NCBI GenBank assembly: GCA_022567815.1 | Contig: JADFGI010000160.1 | Span: forward strand, 1-7,033 | Direction: 5' to 3' | Length of the DNA stretch: 7,033 nucleotides | From: Nitrospinota bacterium | GTDB lineage: Bacteria; Nitrospinota; Nitrospinia; Nitrospinales; VA-1 | In this document: in pieces, positions 1 through 5,198 of the stretch | Numbering within the stretch: position 1 is the first letter of the stretch | Layout: each line of letters starts with the position of its first letter | Program-made: the position numbers and the translations under genes | The notes under the pieces: model-generated | The model's input: the letters and a program-made list of their open reading frames with translations, nothing else | The model's database searches: none | Told to the model about the DNA's origin: nothing

Positions 1-600
1 GTGATTCTGGACGCGGCGCAGTCGGCAGGGCAATTCCCCGTCGACCTGCGAGACATCGACGTTGATTTCTACGCCTGCACCGGCCACAAGTGGCTTCTGG
101 GAGGCTGGGGGACGGGAATTTTCTACGTCAAGAAGGAGTGGATTCCCAAGCTGGAGGTGTCCTGGTCAGGTTCCGGCGCTGGAGCCTGGGATCGTCACAC
201 TGACGATCTGGTGTTCGCCGACAGCGCTCACAAATTCGAGTTCGGAGGGCGTCACGACACGCTGTACAGCGGCATGAGCAAGGGCATCGAGTTCGTGCAG
301 GGCGTCGGTCTTGCGACCATCGAAACCCGGTCCCGTGCGCTGACAGACCGGCTCAAGGCCGCCATCTCGGAGATCGACGGCGCGACCCTGCGCAGCCCCG
401 AAGCCCACGAGTTCTCCACCGGCATCGTCACCTTCTCGGTGGACGGGCTGTCCGGTGTCGATCTCAACGCCCAGATGTTCGAGCGATGGCGCATCCTTGG
501 CAGGCCGGCCCTGGACCAGACCTCCATGAGGCTGTCCTGCGCCTTCTTCAACAGCGACCAGGAAATTGACACTGTGATCGACGCCATAAGCGCGCTGGCG
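1..600 (+). other. Class V aminotransferase segment (PLP-dependent, cysteine desulfurase / isopenicillin-N epimerase-like), N-terminus missing
   Basis: Residues 1-200 of the fused frame. D4 in VILDAAQSAG is the Asp that contacts the PLP pyridine nitrogen in this fold, Q7 follows it, and G28-H29-K30 (CTGHKWL) carries the Schiff-base lysine. GWGTGIFYV (35-43) is the usual strand after the lysine. The C-terminal small domain is present, with the family Arg in MRLS (R177) and the FFNSDQEID helix start (183-191), which normally lies close to the C-terminus. So the segment holds the lysine half of the large domain plus the small domain, and lacks roughly the first half of the protein. The substrate cannot be told. 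GC is much higher (39/60 in 1-60, 41/60 in 481-540) than in the NuoN part (28/60 in 601-660). Confidence 0.85.
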
Positions 601-1860
601 AAATTCAACCTTCCGGTTCATTCCTTCAACCAGAGCTATGTGGTGGACAATCTCTCGGTCTTTTTCACCTTCATTTTCACGATCAGTTCAGCCCTGGCTA
701 TCCTGCTGTCTGTAGAATATAACAAGCGGGAAAAAATAAAAGTCGGAGAATACTACAGCCTGATCCTGTTCTGCACCGTCGGAATGATTCTTCTGGCATC
801 GTCCACCGACCTGATCATGATTTTCCTGGGCATTGAAATTGTATCTATCTGCTTGTACGTTCTGACTGGTATCCACAGGAATCGTGTAAAGTCAAACGAA
901 GCCGCATTAAAATATTTTCTTTTAGGCGCCTTCGCGACGGGTTTTCTCCTGTACGGAATGGCTCTTATGTACGGGGCAACTGCCACCACCAACCTGATTA
1001 AAATAGCCGACCTGATCAAATCCGGGGAGATCATTTCCGAGCCTCTCCTGCTGATGGGCGTGGTTCTTCTGGTGATTGGGTTCGGATTCAAGGTCGCATC
1101 CGTTCCTTTTCACATGTGGGCGCCGGATGTTTACCAGGGAGCGCCATCGCCGGTCACGGCCTTCATGGCGGTGGGTCCGAAAGCGGCGGCATTTGCGGCT
1201 TTTTTCCGGGTCTTTGCCCTTACCCTTCCGGAAATTTCGTCCTTCTGGGAAACCCTGCTGATTACCATTTCGATTCTGACCATGTTTATCGGCAACCTGG
1301 GCGCGATCATGCAGACCAACATCAAGCGTCTGCTGGCTTATTCCAGTATATCCCACGTTGGCTATATTCTGATGGCGGTGCTAGTAAAAGACACCCTTGG
1401 TAGCTCCAGTCTGATATTTTACATGATCACCTATGCCTTCATGATTTTCGGGGTCTTTGCGATTATTATTATTCTCGGCAGGGATGGCGATGAAAATCTT
1501 GAACTCGAAGGTTATTCCGGTCTGGGTTTCAAGCACCCGATGATCGCACTGAGCATGTCCATATTTCTTCTTTCCCTGGGGGGCCTGCCACCACTGGCCG
1601 GGTTCGTCGCCAAGTTTTACATCTTCAGCGCCGCCCTCCAGGAGGGCTTTCTTTTTCTGGTCATCATTGCGGTTTTGAACAGCGCCATATCCTTATACTA
1701 CTACTTGAAGGTGATCGTTTTCATGTACATGAAAGAACCGGTCAGGGAATTTCAGCTATCACTTTCACCCGTAACTTTGTTCGTGGTCGCCGTGGCCGTC
1801 ATTGGCACCATCCAACTGGGAATTTTTCCCGACCCCATCATTTCCCTCGCCCAGCAGTGA
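1..1860 (+). CDS. nuoN: In-frame chimera: class V aminotransferase C-terminal part joined to NADH-quinone oxidoreductase subunit N (5'-partial)
   Basis: From about residue 202 this frame is NuoN, the antiporter-like membrane subunit of respiratory complex I that helps pump protons during NADH:quinone oxidoreduction. Landmarks match E. coli NuoN, as I remember its sequence, with a constant offset of about 146: E279 (E133), K304 (K158), K364 (K217), K394 (K247) and K538 (K395), the charged residues of the proton path. The block HMWAPDVYQGAPSPVTAF (371-388), the NIKRLLAYSSISH block (440-452) and GLPPLAGFVAKFY (528-540) are highly typical. The end, after a hydrophobic helix, is natural. The first ~58 NuoN residues (about two helices) are absent; in their place, without a stop, is an aminotransferase. 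GTG at base 1 is probably an internal codon at the window edge, not a start. No other nuo gene is visible. Identity of the NuoN part is near certain; whether the joined ORF exists in a cell is doubtful. Confidence 0.85.
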   Translation: MILDAAQSAGQFPVDLRDIDVDFYACTGHKWLLGGWGTGIFYVKKEWIPKLEVSWSGSGAGAWDRHTDDLVFADSAHKFEFGGRHDTLYSGMSKGIEFVQGVGLATIETRSRALTDRLKAAISEIDGATLRSPEAHEFSTGIVTFSVDGLSGVDLNAQMFERWRILGRPALDQTSMRLSCAFFNSDQEIDTVIDAISALAKFNLPVHSFNQSYVVDNLSVFFTFIFTISSALAILLSVEYNKREKIKVGEYYSLILFCTVGMILLASSTDLIMIFLGIEIVSICLYVLTGIHRNRVKSNEAALKYFLLGAFATGFLLYGMALMYGATATTNLIKIADLIKSGEIISEPLLLMGVVLLVIGFGFKVASVPFHMWAPDVYQGAPSPVTAFMAVGPKAAAFAAFFRVFALTLPEISSFWETLLITISILTMFIGNLGAIMQTNIKRLLAYSSISHVGYILMAVLVKDTLGSSSLIFYMITYAFMIFGVFAIIIILGRDGDENLELEGYSGLGFKHPMIALSMSIFLLSLGGLPPLAGFVAKFYIFSAALQEGFLFLVIIAVLNSAISLYYYLKVIVFMYMKEPVREFQLSLSPVTLFVVAVAVIGTIQLGIFPDPIISLAQQ

Positions 1861-1883
1861 TCCCGATAACGTCCAACTTGCGA

Positions 1884-1898
1884 CCAGCGTAGCGCTGG
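1884..1898 (+). repeat. Perfect 6-bp stem hairpin with TAG loop after nuoN
   Basis: ccagcg-tag-cgctgg is a perfect 6-bp inverted repeat around three bases, 24 bases past the nuoN stop. It resembles the GTA-loop hairpins further right in size and in containing GTAG at its centre. No T-run follows, so it does not look like an intrinsic terminator. Confidence 0.5.
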
Positions 1899-1934
1899 AC
1901 CAGATATTAACGTACAATGGGTTTATGGCTTTTC

Positions 1935-2081
1935 GGGGCTGGAAAGCGGAGCGTACCCCTGCGGGGCATGAAGGCAAAGGTAAAATATCACATACCCCTC
2001 TCTACCTCTTGTATGTTTTCAGGGCCTCGCGTAGCGTCAGGCCCAAGCTTCCTCCCCGTGTAACGGGGCGAGCGTAGTCGC
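1935..2081 (+). repeat. Composite hairpin-repeat element, copy 1 (two partial modules)
   Basis: Two partial modules of the element seen more completely at 2858-2915. At 1935-1966, gggg (1935-1938) and cccc (1956-1959) enclose an agcggagcg core, followed by cccc-tgc-gggg. At 2022-2081, gggcct (2022-2027) pairs with aggccc (2039-2044) around cgc-gta-gcg. The 10-mer cttcctcccc (2048-2057) comes next and overlaps the hairpin ccccgt-gta-acgggg (2054-2068). A final weak stem, gcga/tcgc, ends at 2081. The 10-mer and GTA-loop hairpin recur at 2889-2909 with a different but still fully paired stem. Repeat identity rests on direct comparison within this window only; genome-wide copy number is unknown. 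Confidence 0.6.
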
Positions 2082-2243
2082 GGCCAAGTATTGAGGAATT
2101 AATAGTTTCTTTTAACCTAAAAACTTTTGGGTAACAACGCGTTTTCATAAAGTCTCCCATTATTTTAAGTTCGGGTTGTATTTTTCGAGACGTCCCAAAT
2201 TCTTTTCAAGACACGCCAACTTAATTTGAGGCAAGAATTTTCT

Positions 2244-2558
2244 ATGAAGATGCACCATTTGGATAAGGAAAAGGTGGGAGCCATCATGGGGGTGGTCAAG
2301 GAGGTTCTCGATTCAGGAGAATATCCTCCAGATAAGATTGAGAAAATTTTCAAGTTGTCGGGAGTGGAAGGCGAAAAGTTTCTGGAATGCAAAGCTCATC
2401 CACTGCAAAAAGAAAAGGTAAATTTTGAACTCGACCCGGAAAAGGGAGCTCGATTTTTTGACCCCTTCAATTTTTTTACCGAGGGTATCTATAAAGATAT
2501 GGACGGCTTGACCCTGTGGACCACCGACAACCTTAAGGAACCCTGGTCCTACGATTAG
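2244..2558 (+). CDS. Hypothetical protein, 104 aa, function not recognised
   Basis: Starting at ATG 2244 the product is 104 residues, soluble, highly charged and lysine/glutamate-rich, with no signal peptide or membrane segment. The N-terminal half (about residues 5-55, HLDKEKVGAIMGVVKEVLDS then PPDKIEKIFKLSGVEGEKFL) looks helical. The C-terminal half is rich in Phe, Asp and Trp and ends in KEPWSYD. The only upstream Shine-Dalgarno-like signal is GAGG at 2228-2231, 12 bases from ATG 2244, a little long. An ATG two codons on (2250) or an upstream TTG (2226) are alternatives. The gene is alone on its strand and converges on tatA; a hairpin repeat begins right at its stop. Codon use and amino-acid mix look like a real gene, but I do not know the family. 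Confidence 0.7.
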   Translation: MKMHHLDKEKVGAIMGVVKEVLDSGEYPPDKIEKIFKLSGVEGEKFLECKAHPLQKEKVNFELDPEKGARFFDPFNFFTEGIYKDMDGLTLWTTDNLKEPWSYD

Positions 2559-2619
2559 CCCCTTACAGGGGAAGAAAAGCCTGCTACGCAGGAGGGACGC
2601 TCGCTCCGCTCACGAGCCC
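2558..2619 (-). repeat. Composite hairpin-repeat element, inverted copy abutting a stop codon
   Basis: Read on the minus strand it runs gggctc, then the 16-mer gtgagcggagcgagcg (2613-2598), then a GTA-loop hairpin cctgc-gta-gcagg (2592-2580), then a second one, cccct-gta-agggg (2571-2559). The 16-mer is identical to plus-strand 2864-2879, so this copy and the one at 2858-2915 face each other. The last hairpin begins at the base after the TAG stop of the gene at 2244. A short A-rich piece, not a T-run, separates the hairpins, so terminator activity is uncertain. Confidence 0.65.
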
Positions 2620-2639
2620 AATCACAAAATAATCTACCA

Positions 2640-2766
2640 CGTCTTCGCGAGCCGCCATTAGCGGCGCGGCGATCCAGCGTTTAGCATGATTCTGGATTTA
2701 CCCTTTCAGGGCACGAAAGCTTCGGAGTATTACAACGGCTTCGTCACAATGTTCCTCGCAAAGACG
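2640..2766. repeat. Degenerate ~127-bp palindromic interspersed repeat
   Basis: The ends are near-perfect inverted repeats: cgtcttcgcgag (2640-2651) against ctcgcaaagacg (2755-2766), 11 of 12 paired. An inner pair, atccag (2672-2677) and ctggat (2692-2697), and a gccgc/gcggc stem (2651-2655 / 2661-2665) lie inside. The ends and inner blocks resemble a dispersed repeat I remember from many bacterial genomes, of the form CGTCATTGCGAGGA...GACGAAGC...AATCCAG. On the minus strand the block gcgagga...gtgacgaagc (2759-2733) is very close to it. No transposase is present, so it would be non-autonomous. Confidence 0.6.
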
Positions 2767-2792
2767 CCACATACGTTTGGGCAAAAAAAAAC

Positions 2793-2820
2793 GCCTCGCG
2801 TTAAACGCGGGGCATTTTTT
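2793..2820. terminator. Bidirectional intrinsic terminator
   Basis: gcctcgcg (2793-2800) pairs with cgcggggc (2806-2813) over eight base pairs, including one T-G, with a ttaaa loop. It is followed by six T (2815-2820) on the plus strand and preceded by nine A (2783-2791), which give a T-run on the minus strand. It lies between two convergent genes, the hypothetical gene ending at 2558 and tatA ending at 2915, and should stop transcription from both. Confidence 0.85.
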
Positions 2821-2857
2821 ATTCTATAAAGTTTCCCTCTAATCCAGAGGTTCTTCC

Positions 2858-2915
2858 GGGCTGGTGAGCGGAGCGAGCGTAGCCCACTCTTCCTCCCCAC
2901 GTAGTGGGGCGGGCT
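2858..2915 (+). repeat. Composite hairpin-repeat element, most complete copy, abutting the tatA stop
   Basis: Order: gggct (2858-2862), the 16-mer gtgagcggagcgagcg (2864-2879), agccc (2881-2885, complementary to the first gggct), cttcctcccc (2889-2898), the GTA-loop hairpin ccccac-gta-gtgggg (2895-2909), and a closing gggct (2911-2915) also complementary to agccc. The agccc block could therefore pair with either flanking gggct, giving two alternative folds. The element ends on the first base of the tatA stop codon (TTA on this strand). It shares the 16-mer with the inverted copy at 2558-2619 and the 10-mer plus hairpin with the copy at 2048-2068. Confidence 0.65.
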
Positions 2916-3301
2916 TAACTTTTCTTTTGTTCTTCCTGTTCCTTGGCATAATCGTAGGAACCTTTTCTCGGCAAAGAGGCGGTGAACGCATCCGCAGTTT
3001 CCTTCATTTCCTTGTCCTTGGCGTCGCCCTCTTCCTGCGCCTTTTTCCGGATCAACGCTTCTCTTTCCTCGTCCGTCAAATTGGGATCATCTATGGCCTG
3101 CTGGGTAACTCCCTCAACGGCGGCGGGCTGGTTTTCTTCCTCAGTTTTCTTGTCTTCTTCCTCGGCTTCTTTCATGGACGTTTTGAAATTCTTGATACTG
3201 CGTCCAAAAGCGCTTCCGATCTCCGGCAGTTTTCCAGCTCCGAAGATAATCATAATGATGACCAAAATAATCATCAATTCCGGAAATCCGATTCCCATCA
3301 T
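2915..3301 (-). CDS. tatA: Twin-arginine translocase subunit TatA/TatE family, with extended charged tail
   Basis: TatA forms the oligomeric pore-like part of the Tat system, which exports folded proteins bearing twin-arginine signals across the inner membrane. The 128-residue product has the standard architecture. A short N-terminal transmembrane helix lies at about 6-20 (GFPELMIILVIIMII, with the polar residue E8 early in the helix). The FG hinge is F20-G21, followed by the amphipathic helix AGKLPEIGSAFGRSIKNFK (22-40). The tail from ~41 onward is about 88 residues, very rich in Glu, Lys and Gln and longer than in a typical 60-90 aa TatA. The start at 3301 is supported by AGGAGG at 3316-3311, nine bases upstream; a second ATG follows directly (3298). 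No tatB or tatC is adjacent, so it is a stand-alone tatA. TatB is a less likely reading because of the glycine-containing hinge and IKNFK pattern. Confidence 0.93.
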   Translation of the reverse strand: MMGIGFPELMIILVIIMIIFGAGKLPEIGSAFGRSIKNFKTSMKEAEEEDKKTEEENQPAAVEGVTQQAIDDPNLTDEEREALIRKKAQEEGDAKDKEMKETADAFTASLPRKGSYDYAKEQEEQKKS

Positions 3302-3390
3302 GGTAACAACCCTCCTGTAAATTTTTCAAAAGGCCCCAGCTCAGGAACCTGATCCAGAAAACGGCAATCTAGATGCTATTGAGTTTGCAT

Positions 3391-3420
3391 AGTTTAGCTT
3401 TTTTTTATGGACAATTACAA
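3391..3420 (-). promoter_or_regulatory. Candidate sigma-70 promoter of tatA
   Basis: On the minus strand TTGTAA (3420-3415) is followed after 18 bases, including an A8 run, by TAAACT (3396-3391). This would give a leader of roughly 80 bases before the tatA start. Both hexamers deviate from consensus and the call rests on spacing and position alone. Confidence 0.3.
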
Positions 3421-3520
3421 GGGAAATAACAATTAAATGGGGGTATCGGATTTCCGTTTTCCACAGGCCCGGTTTGGCGTGGATTAGACACAATCAGGAG
3501 GAAAATTAACTTCCTGCTGG

Positions 3521-3961
3521 TTATGCCACCTTTGGGACCCAGCCTCTATCAGTTTCCTTGAATACAACCCTTCTCTTGGCTTTTTTATCCATTTCATTCA
3601 GGCGATTGATGAACTGGCTAATTTTCGGGTTTTCGTTGATTATATTTTCGAGATAAACGGTCCGTATAATTAAATCGGCAAACCTTGGAATTTTCCCTGC
3701 CTTTTCCCAGATAGCGACGGTCTGCCCCTGAAGCTCAAACATATTACCAAAAGAGCTTTGGGACATATCCATTTCCTTGCGCAAAAACCGGAATTCCGCT
3801 CCGGACAATTTGGGTCTGTTCTCAATGATATGTACGCCAATAGCCTTGTGCAACCCTTCAGCATCTGCAATTGACACAGCCTTTCCGTAAGAGGTGTCCC
3901 TGAAGTTATACCCGTTTTCAAGGTAGATGTTGCTTAAACCGCAACCAATATATTTGTACAT
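3521..3961 (-). CDS. HTH-type antitoxin / transcriptional regulator of a type II toxin-antitoxin pair
   Basis: The product is 146 residues. It begins with the block MYKYIGCGLSNIYLENGY, then SYGKAVSIADAEGLHKAIG (24-42), then an XRE/MqsA-like helix-turn-helix from about 52 to 95: LSGAEFRFLRKEMDMSQ, FGNMFELQGQTVAIWEKAGKIP and FADLIIR. I associate this architecture with regulators encoded next to DUF4258 proteins. It has only one Cys, so the zinc-binding CxxC domain of classical MqsA is absent. It should bind and neutralise the toxin and repress the shared promoter. It follows the toxin stop by three bases, and its ribosome site (GGATGAG) overlaps that stop, which suggests coupled translation. 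The C-terminal ~40 residues are basic and of unknown role. The antitoxin role is inferred from context and family. Confidence 0.8.
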   Translation of the reverse strand: MYKYIGCGLSNIYLENGYNFRDTSYGKAVSIADAEGLHKAIGVHIIENRPKLSGAEFRFLRKEMDMSQSSFGNMFELQGQTVAIWEKAGKIPRFADLIIRTVYLENIINENPKISQFINRLNEMDKKAKRRVVFKETDRGWVPKVA

Positions 3962-3964
3962 GAC

Positions 3965-4285
3965 TCATCCTATATAATAAACGGTAACGACAATAATATT
4001 TTTTTCGTCCCTTTCGATAGCCACCGAAACCTGAAGGTTTTCCCCCGCTGAAAATCCTTTGACCGTGCATTCCCAATTGCCCTTTAAAAGATTTTCCGCT
4101 GGACCATCAATAATCGTGCCGCTTCCAAGAATCCTCAAGATTTCAGTCAGGGTGATATTACGCTCCTGCATCCTTTTCTGAGCGTGGCCTGTGAGAAATA
4201 CCAAAGACGAATCATCGGCGGCCTTCCGAAGTATTTCCTTGGCTCTGCTTCGGCTTATTTTGATGGGTCTTGGTTTTGGCGACAC
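3965..4285 (-). CDS. DUF4258-type putative toxin of a type II toxin-antitoxin pair
   Basis: 106 residues with the family signature LTGHAQKRMQERNITLTEI at about 31-49 (H34, R38, R42), then a beta-rich half with IIDGPAENLLKGNWECTVKGF and a final IIVVTVYYIG strand. DUF4258 proteins are small and RelE-fold-like, and are commonly found beside HTH antitoxins; many are thought to be ribonuclease toxins, but activity here is inferred. Gene order is toxin first, antitoxin second (mqsRA/higBA-like), the reverse of most TA operons. The start is taken as GTG 4285, since no in-frame ATG precedes the conserved domain. No clear ribosome site is seen before it, so weak initiation or a different start is possible. 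A basic N-terminal tail (residues 1-25) precedes the domain. Confidence 0.8.
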   Translation of the reverse strand: MSPKPRPIKISRSRAKEILRKAADDSSLVFLTGHAQKRMQERNITLTEILRILGSGTIIDGPAENLLKGNWECTVKGFSAGENLQVSVAIERDEKNIIVVTVYYIG

Positions 4286-4288
4286 AAT

Positions 4289-4352
4289 CTATAATATTTA
4301 CGGCTTAATTAAAACCTATAAATATTATATATTATAGGCATTGAGGGAGCAA
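4289..4352 (-). promoter_or_regulatory. Promoter and likely autoregulatory operator of the toxin-antitoxin operon
   Basis: On the minus strand TTGCTC (4352-4347), 17 bases and a perfect TATAAT (4329-4324) form a good sigma-70 promoter about 40 bases before the toxin GTG. Two inverted repeats overlap it. cctataa (4315-4321) pairs with ttatagg (4332-4338) across the -10 element. ataatattta (4291-4300) pairs with taaatattat (4319-4328). HTH antitoxins usually bind such palindromes to repress their own operon, so these are the natural operator candidates. AT-richness makes chance palindromes more likely here. Confidence 0.55.
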
Positions 4353-4471
4353 GCATTTTTGGCGATTTTATGTGATATTTTTTTAGTGAGAGCGTACTGA
4401 CCCAAAGGATGCCAGGGGCTGTCGGCAGGAGGATAAACCATCAGGGAGGATCACATTCGGGCATGAAAAAA

Positions 4472-5098
4472 TTATTTGGCAAGAGATAAAATATCCTCTT
4501 CAAATTTACCTGTAGGTTGACACCTTGCGTTAGCAACAGAATTCGGGAACGTCGCAGAGCTATTTGAATTAAAGCTAATTGTATCATTTTTTGTCTGAGA
4601 ACGATTCGACCCTATGAGAGTGGTGGTCTTGACCCTTGTTAGAACATATTTGGTAGAGGCCGTAATTTTCGTTTTATTTTCCCCTAATTTTTTGAAAATC
4701 AAATTCATCCGGCCATTTAAAGAAATTGTTCTGTGCACATAAAAAAGCCTTCCTTTGTCCATTCTTTCATACCGTTGGCTCGCACTCGCCAATGGGAACC
4801 TATATGTTCTTTCCCCTTTTAAATTTTTAACATAAGATTCACCACTGCCGCAATCAATGTACGCCTCTGGGTTGCCGCTATAACTAATATTTATCAACCC
4901 GGAGGATTTATCTATATTATTAATTACATAAAATTTCTCGGCAATTTTTGGGATCATATCATCCCACACGACATCTCTTGGCTTGTTAATAACTATTGAA
5001 TTTATTTCCGGTGGGGGTGATGCTGGTGGAGTGTAATTCAGGTGACCGGCACACCCCGTTAAAACCAAAATGAAAATAATACCAACGGTTATTTTCAT
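4472..5098 (-). CDS. Putative lipoprotein, 208 aa, function not recognised
   Basis: From ATG 5098 the product starts MKITVGIIFILVLTGC, a lipoprotein signal peptide whose lipobox LTGC puts the lipidated cysteine at residue 16. The mature part is about 193 residues, with a Pro-rich linker (YTPPASPPPEI), a mixed alpha/beta body with blocks such as PRDVVWDDMIPKIAEKFYVI and SSGLINISYSG, and a Ser/Asn/Thr-rich C-terminal stretch (SFNSNSSATFPNS). Two further Cys (in YIDCGSG and ARCQPT) could form a disulfide. No catalytic motif is recognised. An alternative ATG at 5128 is preceded by GGGGAA and adds ten residues; that ribosome site is better than anything before 5098. The frame stays open upstream into rpe by chance. 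It lies downstream of rpe on the same strand with a ~100-base gap, so cotranscription is possible. It should sit in the periplasm anchored to a membrane. Confidence 0.75.
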   Translation of the reverse strand: MKITVGIIFILVLTGCAGHLNYTPPASPPPEINSIVINKPRDVVWDDMIPKIAEKFYVINNIDKSSGLINISYSGNPEAYIDCGSGESYVKNLKGERTYRFPLASASQRYERMDKGRLFYVHRTISLNGRMNLIFKKLGENKTKITASTKYVLTRVKTTTLIGSNRSQTKNDTISFNSNSSATFPNSVANARCQPTGKFEEDILSLAK

Positions 5099-5198
5099 TT
5101 TATCTACGGGCAAATTGTGATTCAACATAGCATTCCCCGCTGAATTTCCAGTTTCAGAATTTAGGATTGCCTCAATCTGAACCATTTCCATCGGACAG

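Larger units (their letters stand above)
1861..2243. other. Gene-free stretch downstream of nuoN, rich in small hairpins
   Basis: There is no convincing gene in these 383 bases. The first ~220 bases hold several GC-rich mini-hairpins, annotated separately. The remaining part (about 2090-2243) is AT-rich and leads into the next gene. I see no hairpin with a U-tract that would make a clear nuoN terminator; the best candidate is the AT-rich stem acatac/gtatgt (1990-1995 / 2011-2016) followed by TTT, which is weak. No strong sigma-70 promoter stands out before the gene at 2244. Confidence 0.6.

Noticed and set aside
166..621. Minus-strand ORFs of 118-151 codons opposite the aminotransferase
   Set aside because: Long antisense frames are expected in GC-rich coding DNA, and the plus strand carries the conserved PLP motifs.
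1884..2915. CRISPR array or tRNA cluster as explanation of the hairpins
   Set aside because: Spacing is irregular, repeats are not identical or evenly interspersed with unique spacers, and no cloverleaf or T-loop sequence is present.
2864..3352. Plus-strand 162-codon ORF opposite tatA
   Set aside because: It is the antisense of a clear TatA gene with a good ribosome site; its Phe/Leu/Ser-rich product mirrors the Glu/Lys codons of tatA.
3281..3456. 12-mer atcggatttccg inside tatA (minus strand, 3292-3281) repeated upstream on the plus strand (3445-3456)
   Set aside because: The upstream copy lies outside the likely tatA transcript and the similarity does not extend; probably coincidence.
3495..3516. 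Hairpin caggagg/cttcctg just after the antitoxin stop
   Set aside because: The 7-bp stem includes a wobble and no T-run follows on the minus strand, so I do not call a terminator.
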